From IMG/VR virus record IMGVR_UViG_3300005253_000282, positions 1 to 39,896 of that record: a stretch of DNA of 39,896 nt. One strand, 5' to 3'. A program made the translations under genes and the position numbers. The first letter of the stretch is position 1; each line of letters opens with the position of its first letter. Positions 14,701 to 23,020 of the stretch are shown piece after piece. The DNA is from a virus. A model generated the notes under the pieces. That model saw nothing but the letters and a program-made list of their open reading frames with translations, had not been told where the DNA came from and ran no database searches.

Positions 14701-17032
14701 GTTCTACTGCTGGGGGTTTGGGAATTACTTGCTCCGCTTTAACATAGGTGTCATAGAATTGTGCTGGTGTGATTTTAAGAGTTCGCTTAATATACGCATC
14801 TATCCTCTGTGCTGTTTCCCTACGGGTTAAATTCTGTTCGTTAAGCCCTACTTGGTACTGAGTAAGGAATTCTTCCTTTGAGAGCTTTATTGCATTAGTA
14901 GCAAAACTCTTTAATTCCTCGGGTAATTTAACTTCAGGCACAGCTTCAGGGATTCTCAGAGCTTCACCCCTTGCCAGGTCAGCTTCCAGTATTTCAATCC
15001 TACGCTGTAGTGCTGCTCTCTCTTCTACCGGAGCAGTGGGGAGTTTAGCTTTCAGGTCGGCTATATCACTCTTGAGTTGGAACTCTTCCCGGAACGTTAT
15101 CGGTTCTATCTTCTCAGCTTGCCTTTCTTTGCTGGCCTCTATCTGCATTTGTGCATCTTCTTTTTGGACATCCTGAACTATAAACTCAATTATCTCTATG
15201 CCTTTTGTTGTCTTGGCGAGTTCCTCTAAAGCTACAAGAAGTGCCTTCTGCTCATCTAAGCCATTTTGCATTGCCTCAGTCATATCATCAAAAAACTGAC
15301 CTTGCATATCTTGGGGGATGTTTTTTACCGTCCTATCAATAATCGTAGTAAAGGCAGCCCCCGTTCCACCCATGCCAGAACCCATTACACCGCCCAAAAG
15401 CATAGCCAGTTTCATGTCTTCATCTAATACAATAGGGTCTCCCAAGGCTTGTCTCTGGAAGATTTCCTGAACTGCCTCTTCACCAGCTTCTGTTAAGCCA
15501 GTGACAATAACCTTACCCCCCACTATAGCTGCCTTGAGAAATGGATTGGCTAATATTTTAGCTGGAATAGGAAGGAAAGCTGTAGCTAGCTGCGCTATAT
15601 CCCATCCTGAAAGTATTAAGTTCTTGAGAAAGACATCTTGTGCCACTTTACTGGCTTGCTCGGAGGTCATGTCTCTGGATATAGCTTCATCAAAGGCGCC
15701 AGCAGCTTCAAGGACACCTTCTAGCGGGCGTGATAATGAGGTGGCTCCAACAGCACCCAGAACAGTAGTCCAAAAAGCCCCCAAGCCAATAGCACCTGCA
15801 ACCGCTGTTCCCCCAGTATAGCCAGCTATCATCGCAGGGACTAAAGCTAAAGTAAACGGCGTATTCCTAGCTAGAAAGTCTGGGAGGTTTGACCAGAACG
15901 CAGGGTCAGCAGCCGACTTCCAATCCAGAGGTGGCATCTCTGGTGGTGATATAGTCCCCTTTAAGGGCTTAGCTAATTCTTTAATATTTTTAGCGAGTTC
16001 TTCCTGACCTAACCATTGCAAAGCGCTGCCTGCTGTCCCTATTACATCACCCCAACCTGCCAGAAACTGAGCGGCAAGTGGGCTTTTGTTAGCAAAATCT
16101 ATCCTTAATTGCTTTGCTTCAGCGGTTAAGGGCAAGCCTGCCAACTTGCGGAATACATCCTCTCTTAATTCTCCTGTGATTTGTGCCTCTGAAAGAGCTT
16201 GTTCTCTTCTCCATTGGTCAAAAGAGAGATTGCCACCACGTTCCCTGTATTGCTTAAACACCCGTTGGTTTGCCACCCTCTCCTCTTCCGTCTTTGGGAA
16301 ACTGAATGGAACTGCAAACTCTATCGGTTGAGGCATTGGCACCTGACTTGAAAGAGGAACCACTGCAGTTAAGGCGGATTCCCCAAATAAATCAACTAAA
16401 TCTTCCTCAGTAATCTGAATAATCTCGCCCTCTGTGTCTCTCCAAGGGATTAGCCTTAATAAAGCCTCAACCTCGGGTGTTCTGCCCAAAGTCTGTATAT
16501 CTTCCCAGAAAGCATCAGGGGCATTACTAATGTACTGACTAAGGGCTTGAAGGTCAGCCCCTAATACTCCCGTAACTCGCCCAGGGAATAAGGTCTCTAG
16601 TAAGTCATGTAATTGCTCTTGTTGTTCTATCCTATACAGATGACCATACCTTGCTACCCAAACCTCAGAGGAAATAGTCGGGTCATCGAGTGCACGCCTA
16701 GCCTCTTCGAATGTTGCCGCCTGCGTGACTTCCCCAAAGAACTCTGCTATATCAGCCTCTGTAGCACCGAGCCCCGTTAGTGTTTCTACTGTCTGAGGCG
16801 TTCTACCCTGCGCCAGTAAGTCTCTAACATAGGCTTCAAAAGCCCCTTCGGATACTGGTGTTGAAACAGAGGGAGATTCAGTATAAAACAGCCCCCCTTC
16901 AGGTTTTCTGTATAGAGGTGGAGGTGTCCCAAACTCACTGACTATATCACCCTGAGTAGTTGTCCATATCTTTTTCCACCGCAGAGTGCCGGGTTCCCTA
17001 TACCATTCTGGTGGGCGAACTGCTGTAACCAA
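11750..17032 (-). CDS. giant virion protein, candidate ejection/internal protein, 1760 aa
   Basis: Begins at TTG 17032 with an AAAGGAG ribosome site; the product starts MVTAVRPPEWYREPG. It lies between portal and scaffold genes. The N-terminal third is helical and acidic. At about 390-440 there is a long hydrophobic, Gly-rich stretch (FTLALVPAMIAGYTGGTAVA), and a second Gly/Met-rich stretch about 570-590. Charged helical segments follow, then aromatic-rich helices about 1100-1450, including ALSQTSIGRVFSVLTTWTVN, like the large multidomain phage proteins linked to DNA ejection. No protease, lysozyme or polymerase motif was found by eye. It may be injected with the DNA or line the head; it is far longer than typical tape-measure proteins. 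Role is inferred from size, position and membrane-active stretches. Confidence 0.6.
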   Translation of the reverse strand: MVTAVRPPEWYREPGTLRWKKIWTTTQGDIVSEFGTPPPLYRKPEGGLFYTESPSVSTPVSEGAFEAYVRDLLAQGRTPQTVETLTGLGATEADIAEFFGEVTQAATFEEARRALDDPTISSEVWVARYGHLYRIEQQEQLHDLLETLFPGRVTGVLGADLQALSQYISNAPDAFWEDIQTLGRTPEVEALLRLIPWRDTEGEIIQITEEDLVDLFGESALTAVVPLSSQVPMPQPIEFAVPFSFPKTEEERVANQRVFKQYRERGGNLSFDQWRREQALSEAQITGELREDVFRKLAGLPLTAEAKQLRIDFANKSPLAAQFLAGWGDVIGTAGSALQWLGQEELAKNIKELAKPLKGTISPPEMPPLDWKSAADPAFWSNLPDFLARNTPFTLALVPAMIAGYTGGTAVAGAIGLGAFWTTVLGAVGATSLSRPLEGVLEAAGAFDEAISRDMTSEQASKVAQDVFLKNLILSGWDIAQLATAFLPIPAKILANPFLKAAIVGGKVIVTGLTEAGEEAVQEIFQRQALGDPIVLDEDMKLAMLLGGVMGSGMGGTGAAFTTIIDRTVKNIPQDMQGQFFDDMTEAMQNGLDEQKALLVALEELAKTTKGIEIIEFIVQDVQKEDAQMQIEASKERQAEKIEPITFREEFQLKSDIADLKAKLPTAPVEERAALQRRIEILEADLARGEALRIPEAVPEVKLPEELKSFATNAIKLSKEEFLTQYQVGLNEQNLTRRETAQRIDAYIKRTLKITPAQFYDTYVKAEQVIPKPPAVEPVAPVVEEVAPERIIYDETGSPINPDETIPQDVADTVPIVRDIGAKERVRPTRKVFEKMGLYEEFKGIQEAEVLQGEARQVFAKKLKEVNKWVDKKRRHIVFRELDEAGSQVGLTFNEKRAVAWFKKFFDEWADTLNLPQNKRVKNYITHIFEADIAAQLKTKHPLDIAMVRALEYRTPKTIFNPFLQERLGATVGLIEDPFAAASAYESKQLRVFYYEPLLQKLAAIANAETTPQAARNYLQDYAQRMTGKPSKLDQEINNTLKEFGEKIAKLPGGAPFARFLTRGNPAGMASYNFTSALYTLWLGFKPTSAIRNLSQHTLIMAEVGPLHFNNGISLRFTEEGKAALDNSLVWRSRRAAFLPGIDDSFASRWVDKFRETALWMFRAADAQNVKDAFLAGYSEAKTLLPEANRQVWIERGDEVAADTQYLYTKMNSMALSQTSIGRVFSVLTTWTVNWMELMTKWVSRRPSRVYLEHEKATGQKVKKANWSTSYKAILMYMVIVGLGYLIKEESRLKAWEYTGITSIRYLADVIGGDFPGLSVPGAVASMVAGFITDDERMFKQGWYEFRSSVTPGIIRQLENVASGERDWLTLFFYLEGKDWKIKKLKNKWEKGWKEYDALAPKDRDDYRKDNPLIEAQMFVTGKFTTLSSDAARAEVLRLIEEHKLDTEMIDGYEKVFGVDTDEELAKLQKTLGEVGLTEKGEQKLKENGELDYFTTGNFASEVNKLLKVVGRYRIEKDGNALAIEFLRAQDLWVPYEDLTDEAARVLFRQQFPDVEAQLYLWGKISTFKNPKSAEVLLGLMDKYGIPPEAIPAFLDNPEKYDELFTPIYELKTKWFDKSVEYEVLETDEERAQFKVDNPKWVAGMRRIEAIEKEIVSEDTYVDWYTNPDIKRPKEHEGEWYEDDWYLQEHDDFYQEMIDKGIWKPRNFDKVPTREVFELYKTWQLKDLGNARRDMEARYPELDQWLHIKFGTMLESERNK

Positions 17033-17060
17033 TTAAATTCTCCTTTAAGGGCTAGGCTAT

Positions 17061-17471
17061 TTATTCTTCACTGCTGATATAAACATTAAATACCTCCGTT
17101 ATAGCTGGGTGAAGTTCTATTGTTAATGTCCCAGATGAACCTAAACTTAGATAAAACCCATTGGAGGGATAGAAAACTAAAAGCCCATCGGATATATCCG
17201 AATAGTAAATTACGTTAATCGGTATATCACCAGTGTTTTTAACGAAGGCTACTATTTGCTTGGTTTCAATAGAAGACATATCCCCATAGTCTAATGACGT
17301 TAAAACCTGGGTCATTGCTGGGTCACTGTAGACTTCAATCCCTGGTGAAACAATTATAGTGACTGTACCCGGAATTGTCTTTAACGGAGTCACCGCGTAT
17401 ACAATCGCACCAAGTAAAAGTATAACTATTATAACTGAGATGATACTCTTAAAAAGTTTAACTTCAATCAT
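17061..17471 (-). CDS. membrane-anchored beta-domain protein, 136 aa
   Basis: An N-terminal hydrophobic helix (about residues 7-27, SIISVIIVILLLGAIVYAV) could be a signal anchor. It is followed by about 105 residues of beta-rich sequence (PGTVTIIVSPGIEVYSDPAM to the end) like an Ig-like outer domain with no cysteines. ATG 17471 overlaps the stop of the small upstream gene. The protein may be inserted in the host membrane with its domain outside, or be a virion part used during entry. It has the look of secreted or surface domains from anaerobic bacteria and archaea; no specific family is claimed. Confidence 0.6.
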   Translation of the reverse strand: MIEVKLFKSIISVIIVILLLGAIVYAVTPLKTIPGTVTIIVSPGIEVYSDPAMTQVLTSLDYGDMSSIETKQIVAFVKNTGDIPINVIYYSDISDGLLVFYPSNGFYLSLGSSGTLTIELHPAITEVFNVYISSEE

Positions 17472-17587
17472 TTTCTCGCTCTCCGCGCTGCTTCCCTTAG
17501 CCTTTGTATATCAGATACACCTGATGGTTGAGGCGTTAAGCGTGCCCTTATCCGTTTATTGAACTCTGCACTCTTCTTCTCTGCCAT
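17468..17587 (-). CDS. small basic protein, 39 aa
   Basis: The frame MAEKKSAEFNKRIRARLTPQ then PSGVSDIQRLREAARRARK starts at ATG 17587 with a GGAGG ribosome site, and its ATGA end overlaps the next gene. It is basic and helical in the second half. It fits the run of tiny coupled genes between portal and the 136-residue protein; the role is unknown. Confidence 0.6.
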   Translation of the reverse strand: MAEKKSAEFNKRIRARLTPQPSGVSDIQRLREAARRARK

Positions 17588-17702
17588 TATCCTCCACCCT
17601 CTTTCTCAGGGCAAGCGCCCTCTTGATTTTCTTTGCCTCTGCTTTAATCCACCTATCTATCCCTTCTTCGAGTTCCTTTCTCGGTATGTTCGTTACAGCC
17701 AT
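17556..17702 (-). CDS. small helical protein, 48 aa
   Basis: ATG 17702 has a strong AAGGAGG ribosome site; an earlier in-frame start would overlap the upstream gene and lacks such a site. The product MAVTNIPRKELEEGIDRWIK continues AEAKKIKRALALRKRVEDNG and is a single charged helix. It overlaps the 39-residue gene by 32 bases. No family recognised. Confidence 0.6.
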   Translation of the reverse strand: MAVTNIPRKELEEGIDRWIKAEAKKIKRALALRKRVEDNGREEECRVQ

Positions 17703-17713
17703 TTTAATCCTCC

Positions 17714-17845
17714 TTAACGTTTCCAGATCAAGTGCCATGCAAACAACAACCTGTTTCTCCAAGGCCAAGAATACAGATGCTTTACATATTCTCTCCCATC
17801 TCTCCTACTCGCTTGCCTTATCTTCCGAGCTAACTGGCCATTCAT
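17714..17845 (-). CDS. small Trp/Arg-rich protein, 43 aa
   Basis: The start ATG 17845 forms an ATGA overlap with the portal stop. The product MNGQLARKIRQASRRDGREY ends with VKHLYSWPWRNRLLFAWHLI and WKR, an amphipathic tail with a hydrophobic Trp-rich segment that resembles small membrane-associating phage peptides found near portal genes. Function is unknown. Confidence 0.6.
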   Translation of the reverse strand: MNGQLARKIRQASRRDGREYVKHLYSWPWRNRLLFAWHLIWKR

Positions 17846-19545
17846 TCCCCACCTTCCTCACTAACTGGTGTCCTTTGTAAATTGCTGGCTCTCTGTGCTG
17901 AAGTCGGTCCACCACCTAATCCTAAAGCTAAAGGTTGCGGTGGTTGCTCTCTGGCTGGGGGAAGTTCAGGTAATTCTCCTGATTGTAACTTATCCAAAGT
18001 AACCCCCATTGACATCTCTGCCAGTTCAGCATCTACATTGTCATCTTCATTCTCGGAATCAAACAGAGTTCTTATTGTCCTGGCCTGTTTGATAATAGGG
18101 AATAATACCTCGGCCTCCTCAATACGAAGTTGTTCTTCTTCCCCTTCTGAGTCTTCGTAGTTGATTACATCTCGCATCTTTGTCCTCTTTGACATAAGGT
18201 CACCAAACGATGCAGCTACAGAAGAGCGAGCTGCATCAACCTTTGGGTCTTTGATGAAGTACTTAAAAACAATATCGTACTCTCCATCTAACTTAGAGGT
18301 GTCCCACGGCTGCTTGTGCCCCCTCGCGCCCATCTCTACACTGCCACCAATCTGTCTTACCTGCTCTATAAGCATGTACGATAACTGTTGATTGAGCAAA
18401 CCCCTGGCTCCCAGTCTGGGTAGAAAGACCTGATCTCTCCCCTCGCTTATCTGAATCAAAGCTATGGCGGAGGGCGGTTGACCCGGCATTATGCCTAAGT
18501 CAATACTCGACAAACTACCCCTCTGTATCCTGCTCTCCACTACCGCCATAAGTTGACCATAAGCCCTCATTACATCCTGAATGGGCATATTAGAATAGCC
18601 ACCACCTATTTCCGTGGCAGCAACAGACCCGGGTTTTGTTACCTTGTTATACTTCCCGGGTGTAGCCGAACGCCCCTCTTTGGTTGCCTCTTGAAGTGCC
18701 CCCGCTACAGTCCTGAAGTTAATCGTCTTTGCTATAGTGGATAGTTCATTTAACTCTTTGACCAAGTCTCTAAATAAGAAAAAGATTGACTCACCTTGAT
18801 GAGCAAGGCTATCCTTATCTGCTAACATTGAACCGAGCGTTACTACCTGAATGGCTACAGGGGTGAAACCTAATGTGTGCTCCTGCTCAAATACTATCTT
18901 CCCATCAACCAAGATTTCGTTATGAGTCGTATCCCATACATCGACTTTCTCAATGTTTTTTTCCTTCCCCTTTAATACAGCATTTAATCCTTTGGATTTC
19001 GTTACCCATAACTCCGACTCTATCTCTTCTTTGCTGTTTGAAGTCGTATAAGCTGCCCAAGCCAATCCTTTAGTTCCTGGCGCATATGTAACATACTTCA
19101 TATCCCAAGGCGTAATGTCAGCATCTAATTCTCCGTCTATCTTTTGGAATAGACAGCGTGCCCCAGCTCTTCCCCTGATACAATTTTGCTCATCGAAGAA
19201 CGGATTGAGCTGCCACTCACTCCGCAAGGCTCGCCTTAAACCTACAGCACCAAAGGCAGCCTCAAGAAAGTCCTCAACATACCCCGTATCTAACTTCTCA
19301 TCGTCTGTCTCTACTACTCGTTGCTCTTCTGCTGAACCAAGATTGGATGTAATATTGGCTAAGAACACAGCAGGATCATTCATGGTTGAATTACGGACAT
19401 TGGGGACAGCGTGTCCCTTGTCTTTCCCTTCAAGCACAAAAGGGGTTAAATACAATAAATCCTTATCCGCATCCCACCGAGCCTCAAGCCCCGATGTTTT
19501 ATTCCTAGATTGCTGTTCCTTTACTTTTTCATAATATGTTGCCAT
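17842..19545 (-). CDS. portal protein, 567 aa
   Basis: The product is 567 residues, the usual portal size, and lies two genes after the large terminase. It contains N-terminal helices, a central mixed alpha/beta core with AWAAYTTSNSKEE and a clip region, then helices with Gln-rich PPSAIALIQISEGRD, typical of the crown and stem of phage portals, and a long acidic C-terminal tail (SEGEEEQLRIEEAEVL to end) rich in Glu and Pro. The subunit would form the dodecameric ring through which DNA is packed and released. Start ATG 19545 lies within the end of the preceding gene (overlap 25 bases). Confidence 0.85.
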   Translation of the reverse strand: MATYYEKVKEQQSRNKTSGLEARWDADKDLLYLTPFVLEGKDKGHAVPNVRNSTMNDPAVFLANITSNLGSAEEQRVVETDDEKLDTGYVEDFLEAAFGAVGLRRALRSEWQLNPFFDEQNCIRGRAGARCLFQKIDGELDADITPWDMKYVTYAPGTKGLAWAAYTTSNSKEEIESELWVTKSKGLNAVLKGKEKNIEKVDVWDTTHNEILVDGKIVFEQEHTLGFTPVAIQVVTLGSMLADKDSLAHQGESIFFLFRDLVKELNELSTIAKTINFRTVAGALQEATKEGRSATPGKYNKVTKPGSVAATEIGGGYSNMPIQDVMRAYGQLMAVVESRIQRGSLSSIDLGIMPGQPPSAIALIQISEGRDQVFLPRLGARGLLNQQLSYMLIEQVRQIGGSVEMGARGHKQPWDTSKLDGEYDIVFKYFIKDPKVDAARSSVAASFGDLMSKRTKMRDVINYEDSEGEEEQLRIEEAEVLFPIIKQARTIRTLFDSENEDDNVDAELAEMSMGVTLDKLQSGELPELPPAREQPPQPLALGLGGGPTSAQRASNLQRTPVSEEGGE

Positions 19546-20054
19546 GTATCACCATCCCAGACTTTGTTGTGTTTCTCTTTTATCACAAAGGCTAACCAGA
19601 GTTGTTCCATTGATACTGGTTCATCACTCATTGCCCAAAGATAATCATGCCAGTTATCGTCTACAAACTGCCAAAATACTTCTAGCTGTCCCCTTGAGGA
19701 ATATTCTGCTGGTGGTAAATTGTGGAAGTATTTAACCATCTCCTGTAACTGGGCTTGGCAGGGGAGCCAGATAATCTCATCCACTTTATACGTAATACGC
19801 CTATCAGACTGAACAGCACACCCAAATTGTGGGATGTTTGAAACATAGCCAAATACAGTAGCATTCCAGACATTATGGCTACCGATTGTGGAATCGGGGT
19901 AATATTGACCACCTTCATGGACACCATAGAAATCATGGTTATCTAGTATAAGGGCTTCAGCACTTGGACTCGTATCAGAAAATGCCTTATAGCGTTTGGT
20001 GTTCTGTATCTCCTCACAATCACACATCTTTATATAGGTTTCAGTAGTATCCAT
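19521..20054 (-). CDS. conserved phage protein of unknown function, 177 aa
   Basis: The start MDTTETYIKMCDCEEIQNTK resembles small phage proteins with a KMCDCxEIQ opening seen elsewhere in early or packaging regions. The rest is Trp- and Tyr-rich with acidic patches (WQFVDDNWHDYLWAMS and WDGDTWQHIMKK). It has no zinc ribbon beyond the two early Cys. It lies between large terminase and portal, and its end overlaps the portal start. Probably cytoplasmic; the role is unknown. Confidence 0.7.
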   Translation of the reverse strand: MDTTETYIKMCDCEEIQNTKRYKAFSDTSPSAEALILDNHDFYGVHEGGQYYPDSTIGSHNVWNATVFGYVSNIPQFGCAVQSDRRITYKVDEIIWLPCQAQLQEMVKYFHNLPPAEYSSRGQLEVFWQFVDDNWHDYLWAMSDEPVSMEQLWLAFVIKEKHNKVWDGDTWQHIMKK

Positions 20055-20064
20055 TACCTACCTC

Positions 20065-21336
20065 CTAACCCCATGATGATACCGATACCTGCGGGCCTCT
20101 ACTATCTACTGTCTCCGGTGTGAAGTCACTCAGGATACCCCTCTCAGCAGCTAACAGATGGAACCGCTTCTCATTGTCTATCTCATCGGTAAGAGTGGAA
20201 CCATCTTTCTTAAAGGCCATGCTTAGCTTTTCCCGTATATAATTTGCCAAATCGTTAAAGATAAAGATTTTATTAAGTCGGTGTAGAGCTTGAACTTTCC
20301 GTCTCTGCAATTTAACATCGAGGCTGTGCTTCGGTTCACTGATAGGCCATCCCTGTGCTGTGTATGCCTGCCTGATTTGACCTTCAGCATGATTGCCACC
20401 AGCACGCTTGATGACACTGTAAGTCTCCGGCTGCTCTTTCCCATACTCCCCTGGCAAACAGACAATCTGCTTGAAGTCCTGTACGTGGTCATATATACCC
20501 TTATCTCCACCAGGCAAATACTCCGCGAAGGCAAAGAATTCACCAGTGCCAGGATTCTCGGCAAAGAATAGAGCAGCAGGGTTAGCATCACCGAAGTCAT
20601 GACCGGTATATATAAGCCAGTTCTTAGGTATCTCGAACCGTGGAATTAGACATATCTTCTCATCAAAGGCCGAGTACACCAAGCCTTCCATGCCGGTCCA
20701 TTTACCGAGCACATAGCGGTCATAGTATACGCCCTCATACTCCCCAAGCCTCTCTATATAGTCCTCTGGTAGTTCTGGGTTTTCTAATGAGCTGGCCTGA
20801 TATACTTCGCCCTTCTTCTCTGTAAAAAACATCCGATGCAGGTAATGAGCCGGCGGACCTGGGTTAGTGGCTGCAAATATCTGATGAGGTACACCCTTCA
20901 ACCGTAGCCGGCCCTCTAACATCTTCCAGTCTTCTTCTTGAGATTCTATCGCCTCATCAACGCCAACCCACCCAAGATTCAAGGAACCTAGTTTCAAAGG
21001 ATCGTCAAGTCCCCCAAAAAGTATCTGGCTCCCATTGTGGAGAGTAACCAACCCCTCACTCTTGTTGTAGTCTGCTATCAACTCTTGGGGACATACAAGA
21101 TCGAAGAATGTCTTGAGTGTGGTCTGAGCTAGTGTTGCCCTCACCTTCCGGCATATTAAACCGAAGTTACCTGGATAGTCCTGAGAGAGCTTGAGACCCT
21201 TAGCACAGAGGACAAGAGTCTTTCCTGCACCAAAGGCACCGGAGAATAGCAAGCGAGGAGCCAATGAGGACATGAAACCATCTTGCTGTTTGTTTACCGC
21301 CTCAAATATCAGGTCAACTTTAGGTATTGTTACCAT
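20065..21336 (-). CDS. terL: terminase large subunit, 423 aa
   Basis: Packaging motor ATPase and nuclease. Walker A is SGAFGAGKT at about residues 32-40, Walker B GWVGVDEA at about 122-129, and the coupling motif AATNP at 155-159. The nuclease part begins near 245 with GHDFGDANP, which holds candidate metal-binding aspartates. Length 423 is normal for compact TerL proteins. Start ATG 21336 overlaps the end of the small subunit by 17 bases. This identifies the start of the packaging operon. Confidence 0.93.
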   Translation of the reverse strand: MVTIPKVDLIFEAVNKQQDGFMSSLAPRLLFSGAFGAGKTLVLCAKGLKLSQDYPGNFGLICRKVRATLAQTTLKTFFDLVCPQELIADYNKSEGLVTLHNGSQILFGGLDDPLKLGSLNLGWVGVDEAIESQEEDWKMLEGRLRLKGVPHQIFAATNPGPPAHYLHRMFFTEKKGEVYQASSLENPELPEDYIERLGEYEGVYYDRYVLGKWTGMEGLVYSAFDEKICLIPRFEIPKNWLIYTGHDFGDANPAALFFAENPGTGEFFAFAEYLPGGDKGIYDHVQDFKQIVCLPGEYGKEQPETYSVIKRAGGNHAEGQIRQAYTAQGWPISEPKHSLDVKLQRRKVQALHRLNKIFIFNDLANYIREKLSMAFKKDGSTLTDEIDNEKRFHLLAAERGILSDFTPETVDSRGPQVSVSSWG

Positions 21337-21841
21337 CGGTTACATAACCTCGACCAATTACGAATTTAACATCCACATTTAAGTTGACATGTCTTTCCGG
21401 GGGGTAGTCACCACCCATCTTGTTAAGCTCTGAGATGGATTTCACAGGGTCATGAAGTTTTAGCTTGGTAATAACAGTAGGGTGAGCGCCGTTCTCATCA
21501 TATTCCGTCCGACTGGTAACCTCCTGAAGAGCTGCACTATGGGTGGACTCCAATCCGATGTTTATCCAAGCACCATCAGCCCCGCACTCTATAAAGTCAG
21601 TCATCCGTGCCCTAAGAATCTCACTCAGTACCTTTTTACGCTCCAATACACCAGCAACAGCATCATCTTCAGCTCTTTGATTAAGTTCATCAAGGCGTTG
21701 CCGAACCCTAGTATTTTTTAGTAGCTTGTGGACATTGACATCAGCAAACTTTGAGGAATAACCTGCCAAGATATAAGAGCCGTCCGGGTCTCTTGTCTTG
21801 AAGTACTCAAGGCAGAAGGTTTCCTGTTTTTGAGTTAGCAT
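21320..21841 (-). CDS. terS: terminase small subunit, 173 aa
   Basis: The N-terminus MLTQKQETFCLEYFKTRDPD, then SYILAGYSSKFADVNVHKLL and RVRQRLDEL, is the HTH-type DNA-recognition domain of the Terminase_2 family. The C-terminal half contains a central helical oligomerisation part and a basic/Val-rich end. It recognises the packaging site on concatemers and passes DNA to TerL. The first gene of the leftward operon, with GGGGAG ribosome site before ATG 21841 and a promoter at 21862-21890. Confidence 0.88.
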   Translation of the reverse strand: MLTQKQETFCLEYFKTRDPDGSYILAGYSSKFADVNVHKLLKNTRVRQRLDELNQRAEDDAVAGVLERKKVLSEILRARMTDFIECGADGAWINIGLESTHSAALQEVTSRTEYDENGAHPTVITKLKLHDPVKSISELNKMGGDYPPERHVNLNVDVKFVIGRGYVTDGNNT

Positions 21842-21861
21842 ACTCCCCTCTAATTATTTTA

Positions 21862-21890
21862 ACCTTACTTCACTTCTTGGATTTTGTCAA
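21862..21890 (-). promoter_or_regulatory. promoter of the terminase operon
   Basis: On the leftward strand TTGACA (21885-21890) is followed after 17 bases by TAAGGT (21862-21867), a weaker -10. It lies just upstream of the small terminase gene. Confidence 0.55.
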
Positions 21891-22083
21891 GTCAGGGAAG
21901 CTATCGCCTGGCAATCATATGTCATCTCATAAGTCCAGGGAGAGAGGTGACACACACTTACCTCATTAGCCCACCACCCAGTAAACAACAGTATAAGTAA
22001 GAATTAGTGCGCTTGTAAGGATAGATGATATAGCTTAATTGCCTTAGTTGTTTGCTAAGATTTGTTGTGGTTGGTTAGCCCCC
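21891..22083. other. intergenic region between divergent operons
   Basis: About 190 bases with no gene that I can support. It separates the leftward terminase operon from the rightward small operon. No strong hairpin or repeat is visible; it may hold regulator sites. Confidence 0.6.
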
Positions 22084-22112
22084 TTGCCAAATCTATACAT
22101 ATACCTTATGAT
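22084..22112 (+). promoter_or_regulatory. promoter of the rightward operon
   Basis: TTGCCA (22084-22089) is followed after 17 bases by TATGAT (22107-22112). Transcription would start near 22119, a short distance before the aggaggtag ribosome site of the first rightward gene. Confidence 0.65.
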
Positions 22113-22132
22113 GAGTAGTAGGAGGTAGAGAG

Positions 22133-22279
22133 ATGAAAAAGATATTGGCTTTTTTAATGGGGGCAGTGGAATTTAGGCATGATTGTACAAAGCACTATGC
22201 CGACCCTATGTCAATGCTTATATACGATTACGGCAGGGACTTTGCCCATAGAGCAACGTTACGTCTATTTGACTCTTAA
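22133..22279 (+). CDS. small phage protein, 48 aa
   Basis: The product MKKILAFLMGAVEFRHDCTK continues HYADPMSMLIYDYGRDFAHR and ends ATLRLFDS. It matches the pattern of a small, widespread phage protein of unknown function, with a hydrophobic start, an acidic/aromatic middle and a YDYGRDFAHR motif. It is preceded by an AGGAGG ribosome site and is the first gene of the rightward operon. Confidence 0.75.
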   Translation: MKKILAFLMGAVEFRHDCTKHYADPMSMLIYDYGRDFAHRATLRLFDS

Positions 22280-22311
22280 GCACGGTAGTATCAAGTAAAG
22301 GAGGTAAGGAA

Positions 22312-22644
22312 ATGGCAAACCTCAAGACAATGCAAGCCTACGCCAATAAGTGTGCAGAGAAATGGCAAACCTCCGACTGTAAGCTGGGAAAGTGGGCAAA
22401 TGCCCACTGCCACATCTTAGACGGTGAATACCCCAGAGGTGTGATCTGCCTGCACCACCGCCGTATACCTGCCAAAAGTACCAAGGGTTGGCATTATACT
22501 ATCGCCCATGAGGTAGCACACCTGGCGGTCAAGTCTAACCACTCAACAGCTACATTCGCCAGACGTATGGTTGCATTAGGAATTGCCAGTGACTACGATA
22601 AAGATTCAATCCGCAGGGCAAAAGCATATGCTAATATCAAATAA
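22312..22644 (+). CDS. HExxH metalloprotein, SprT-like, 110 aa
   Basis: The sequence HEVAH at residues 66-70 plus a third His at 77 makes a zinc site of the SprT/zincin type (HExxH with a downstream His). A Cys-containing N-terminal half (CAEKWQTSDCKLG) precedes it. An AAGGAGG ribosome site supports ATG 22312. The second HExxH protein, at 25152-25454, has the same spacing. Likely a small metalloprotease or a nonproteolytic zincin-fold factor; substrate is unknown. Confidence 0.7.
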   Translation: MANLKTMQAYANKCAEKWQTSDCKLGKWANAHCHILDGEYPRGVICLHHRRIPAKSTKGWHYTIAHEVAHLAVKSNHSTATFARRMVALGIASDYDKDSIRRAKAYANIK

Positions 22645-22655
22645 AGGAGAAGATA

Positions 22656-22937
22656 ATGGAATATACAAAGGGTGAATGGGAAGGATACAAAGCTAAGGAT
22701 GGACAATGTTATGTAAGGGCAGACTCCCACATGATTGCTCATTGCTTCCAAGGTATTGGAGATGCCCACCTCATGGCTACTGCCCCTGAGATACTTGAGG
22801 TTTGCAAAGAATGGTTGGACTTATGGCTCTATATTCGAGACAGATACCCGGATATAGAGTTGCCACCTAGTATTAAATCTGGGGCTGATGCTTGCGGTAG
22901 GCTAAGGCAGGTTATCGCTAAAGCGGAGAGTAAGTGA
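22656..22937 (+). CDS. phage protein with YTKGEWE...HLMATAPE pattern, 93 aa
   Basis: The start MEYTKGEWEGYKAKDGQCYV and the segment IGDAHLMATAPEILEVCKEW match a widely spread family of small phage proteins of unknown function. No catalytic motif. It is followed by a four-base overlap with the next gene (TGATGG). Confidence 0.75.
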   Translation: MEYTKGEWEGYKAKDGQCYVRADSHMIAHCFQGIGDAHLMATAPEILEVCKEWLDLWLYIRDRYPDIELPPSIKSGADACGRLRQVIAKAESK

Positions 22938-23020
22938 TGGATGACAACTATAACGAAATCTATAATCTGGCCTTTAGAATAGCCTGGGAGATGTGGCAAA
23001 AAAGGAGGGAAGATGAATAG
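22937..23020 (+). CDS. small helical peptide, 27 aa
   Basis: ATG 22937 overlaps the upstream stop; the product is MDDNYNEIYNLAFRIAWEMW then QKRREDE, an amphipathic helix. Its end overlaps the next ATG at 23013. Supported by coupling and frame only. Confidence 0.45.
   Translation: MDDNYNEIYNLAFRIAWEMWQKRREDE

Noticed and set aside
22312-22644. Endolysin
   Set aside because: The HExxH protein has no peptidoglycan-binding part or signal, and its SprT-like spacing argues against a cell-wall peptidase.
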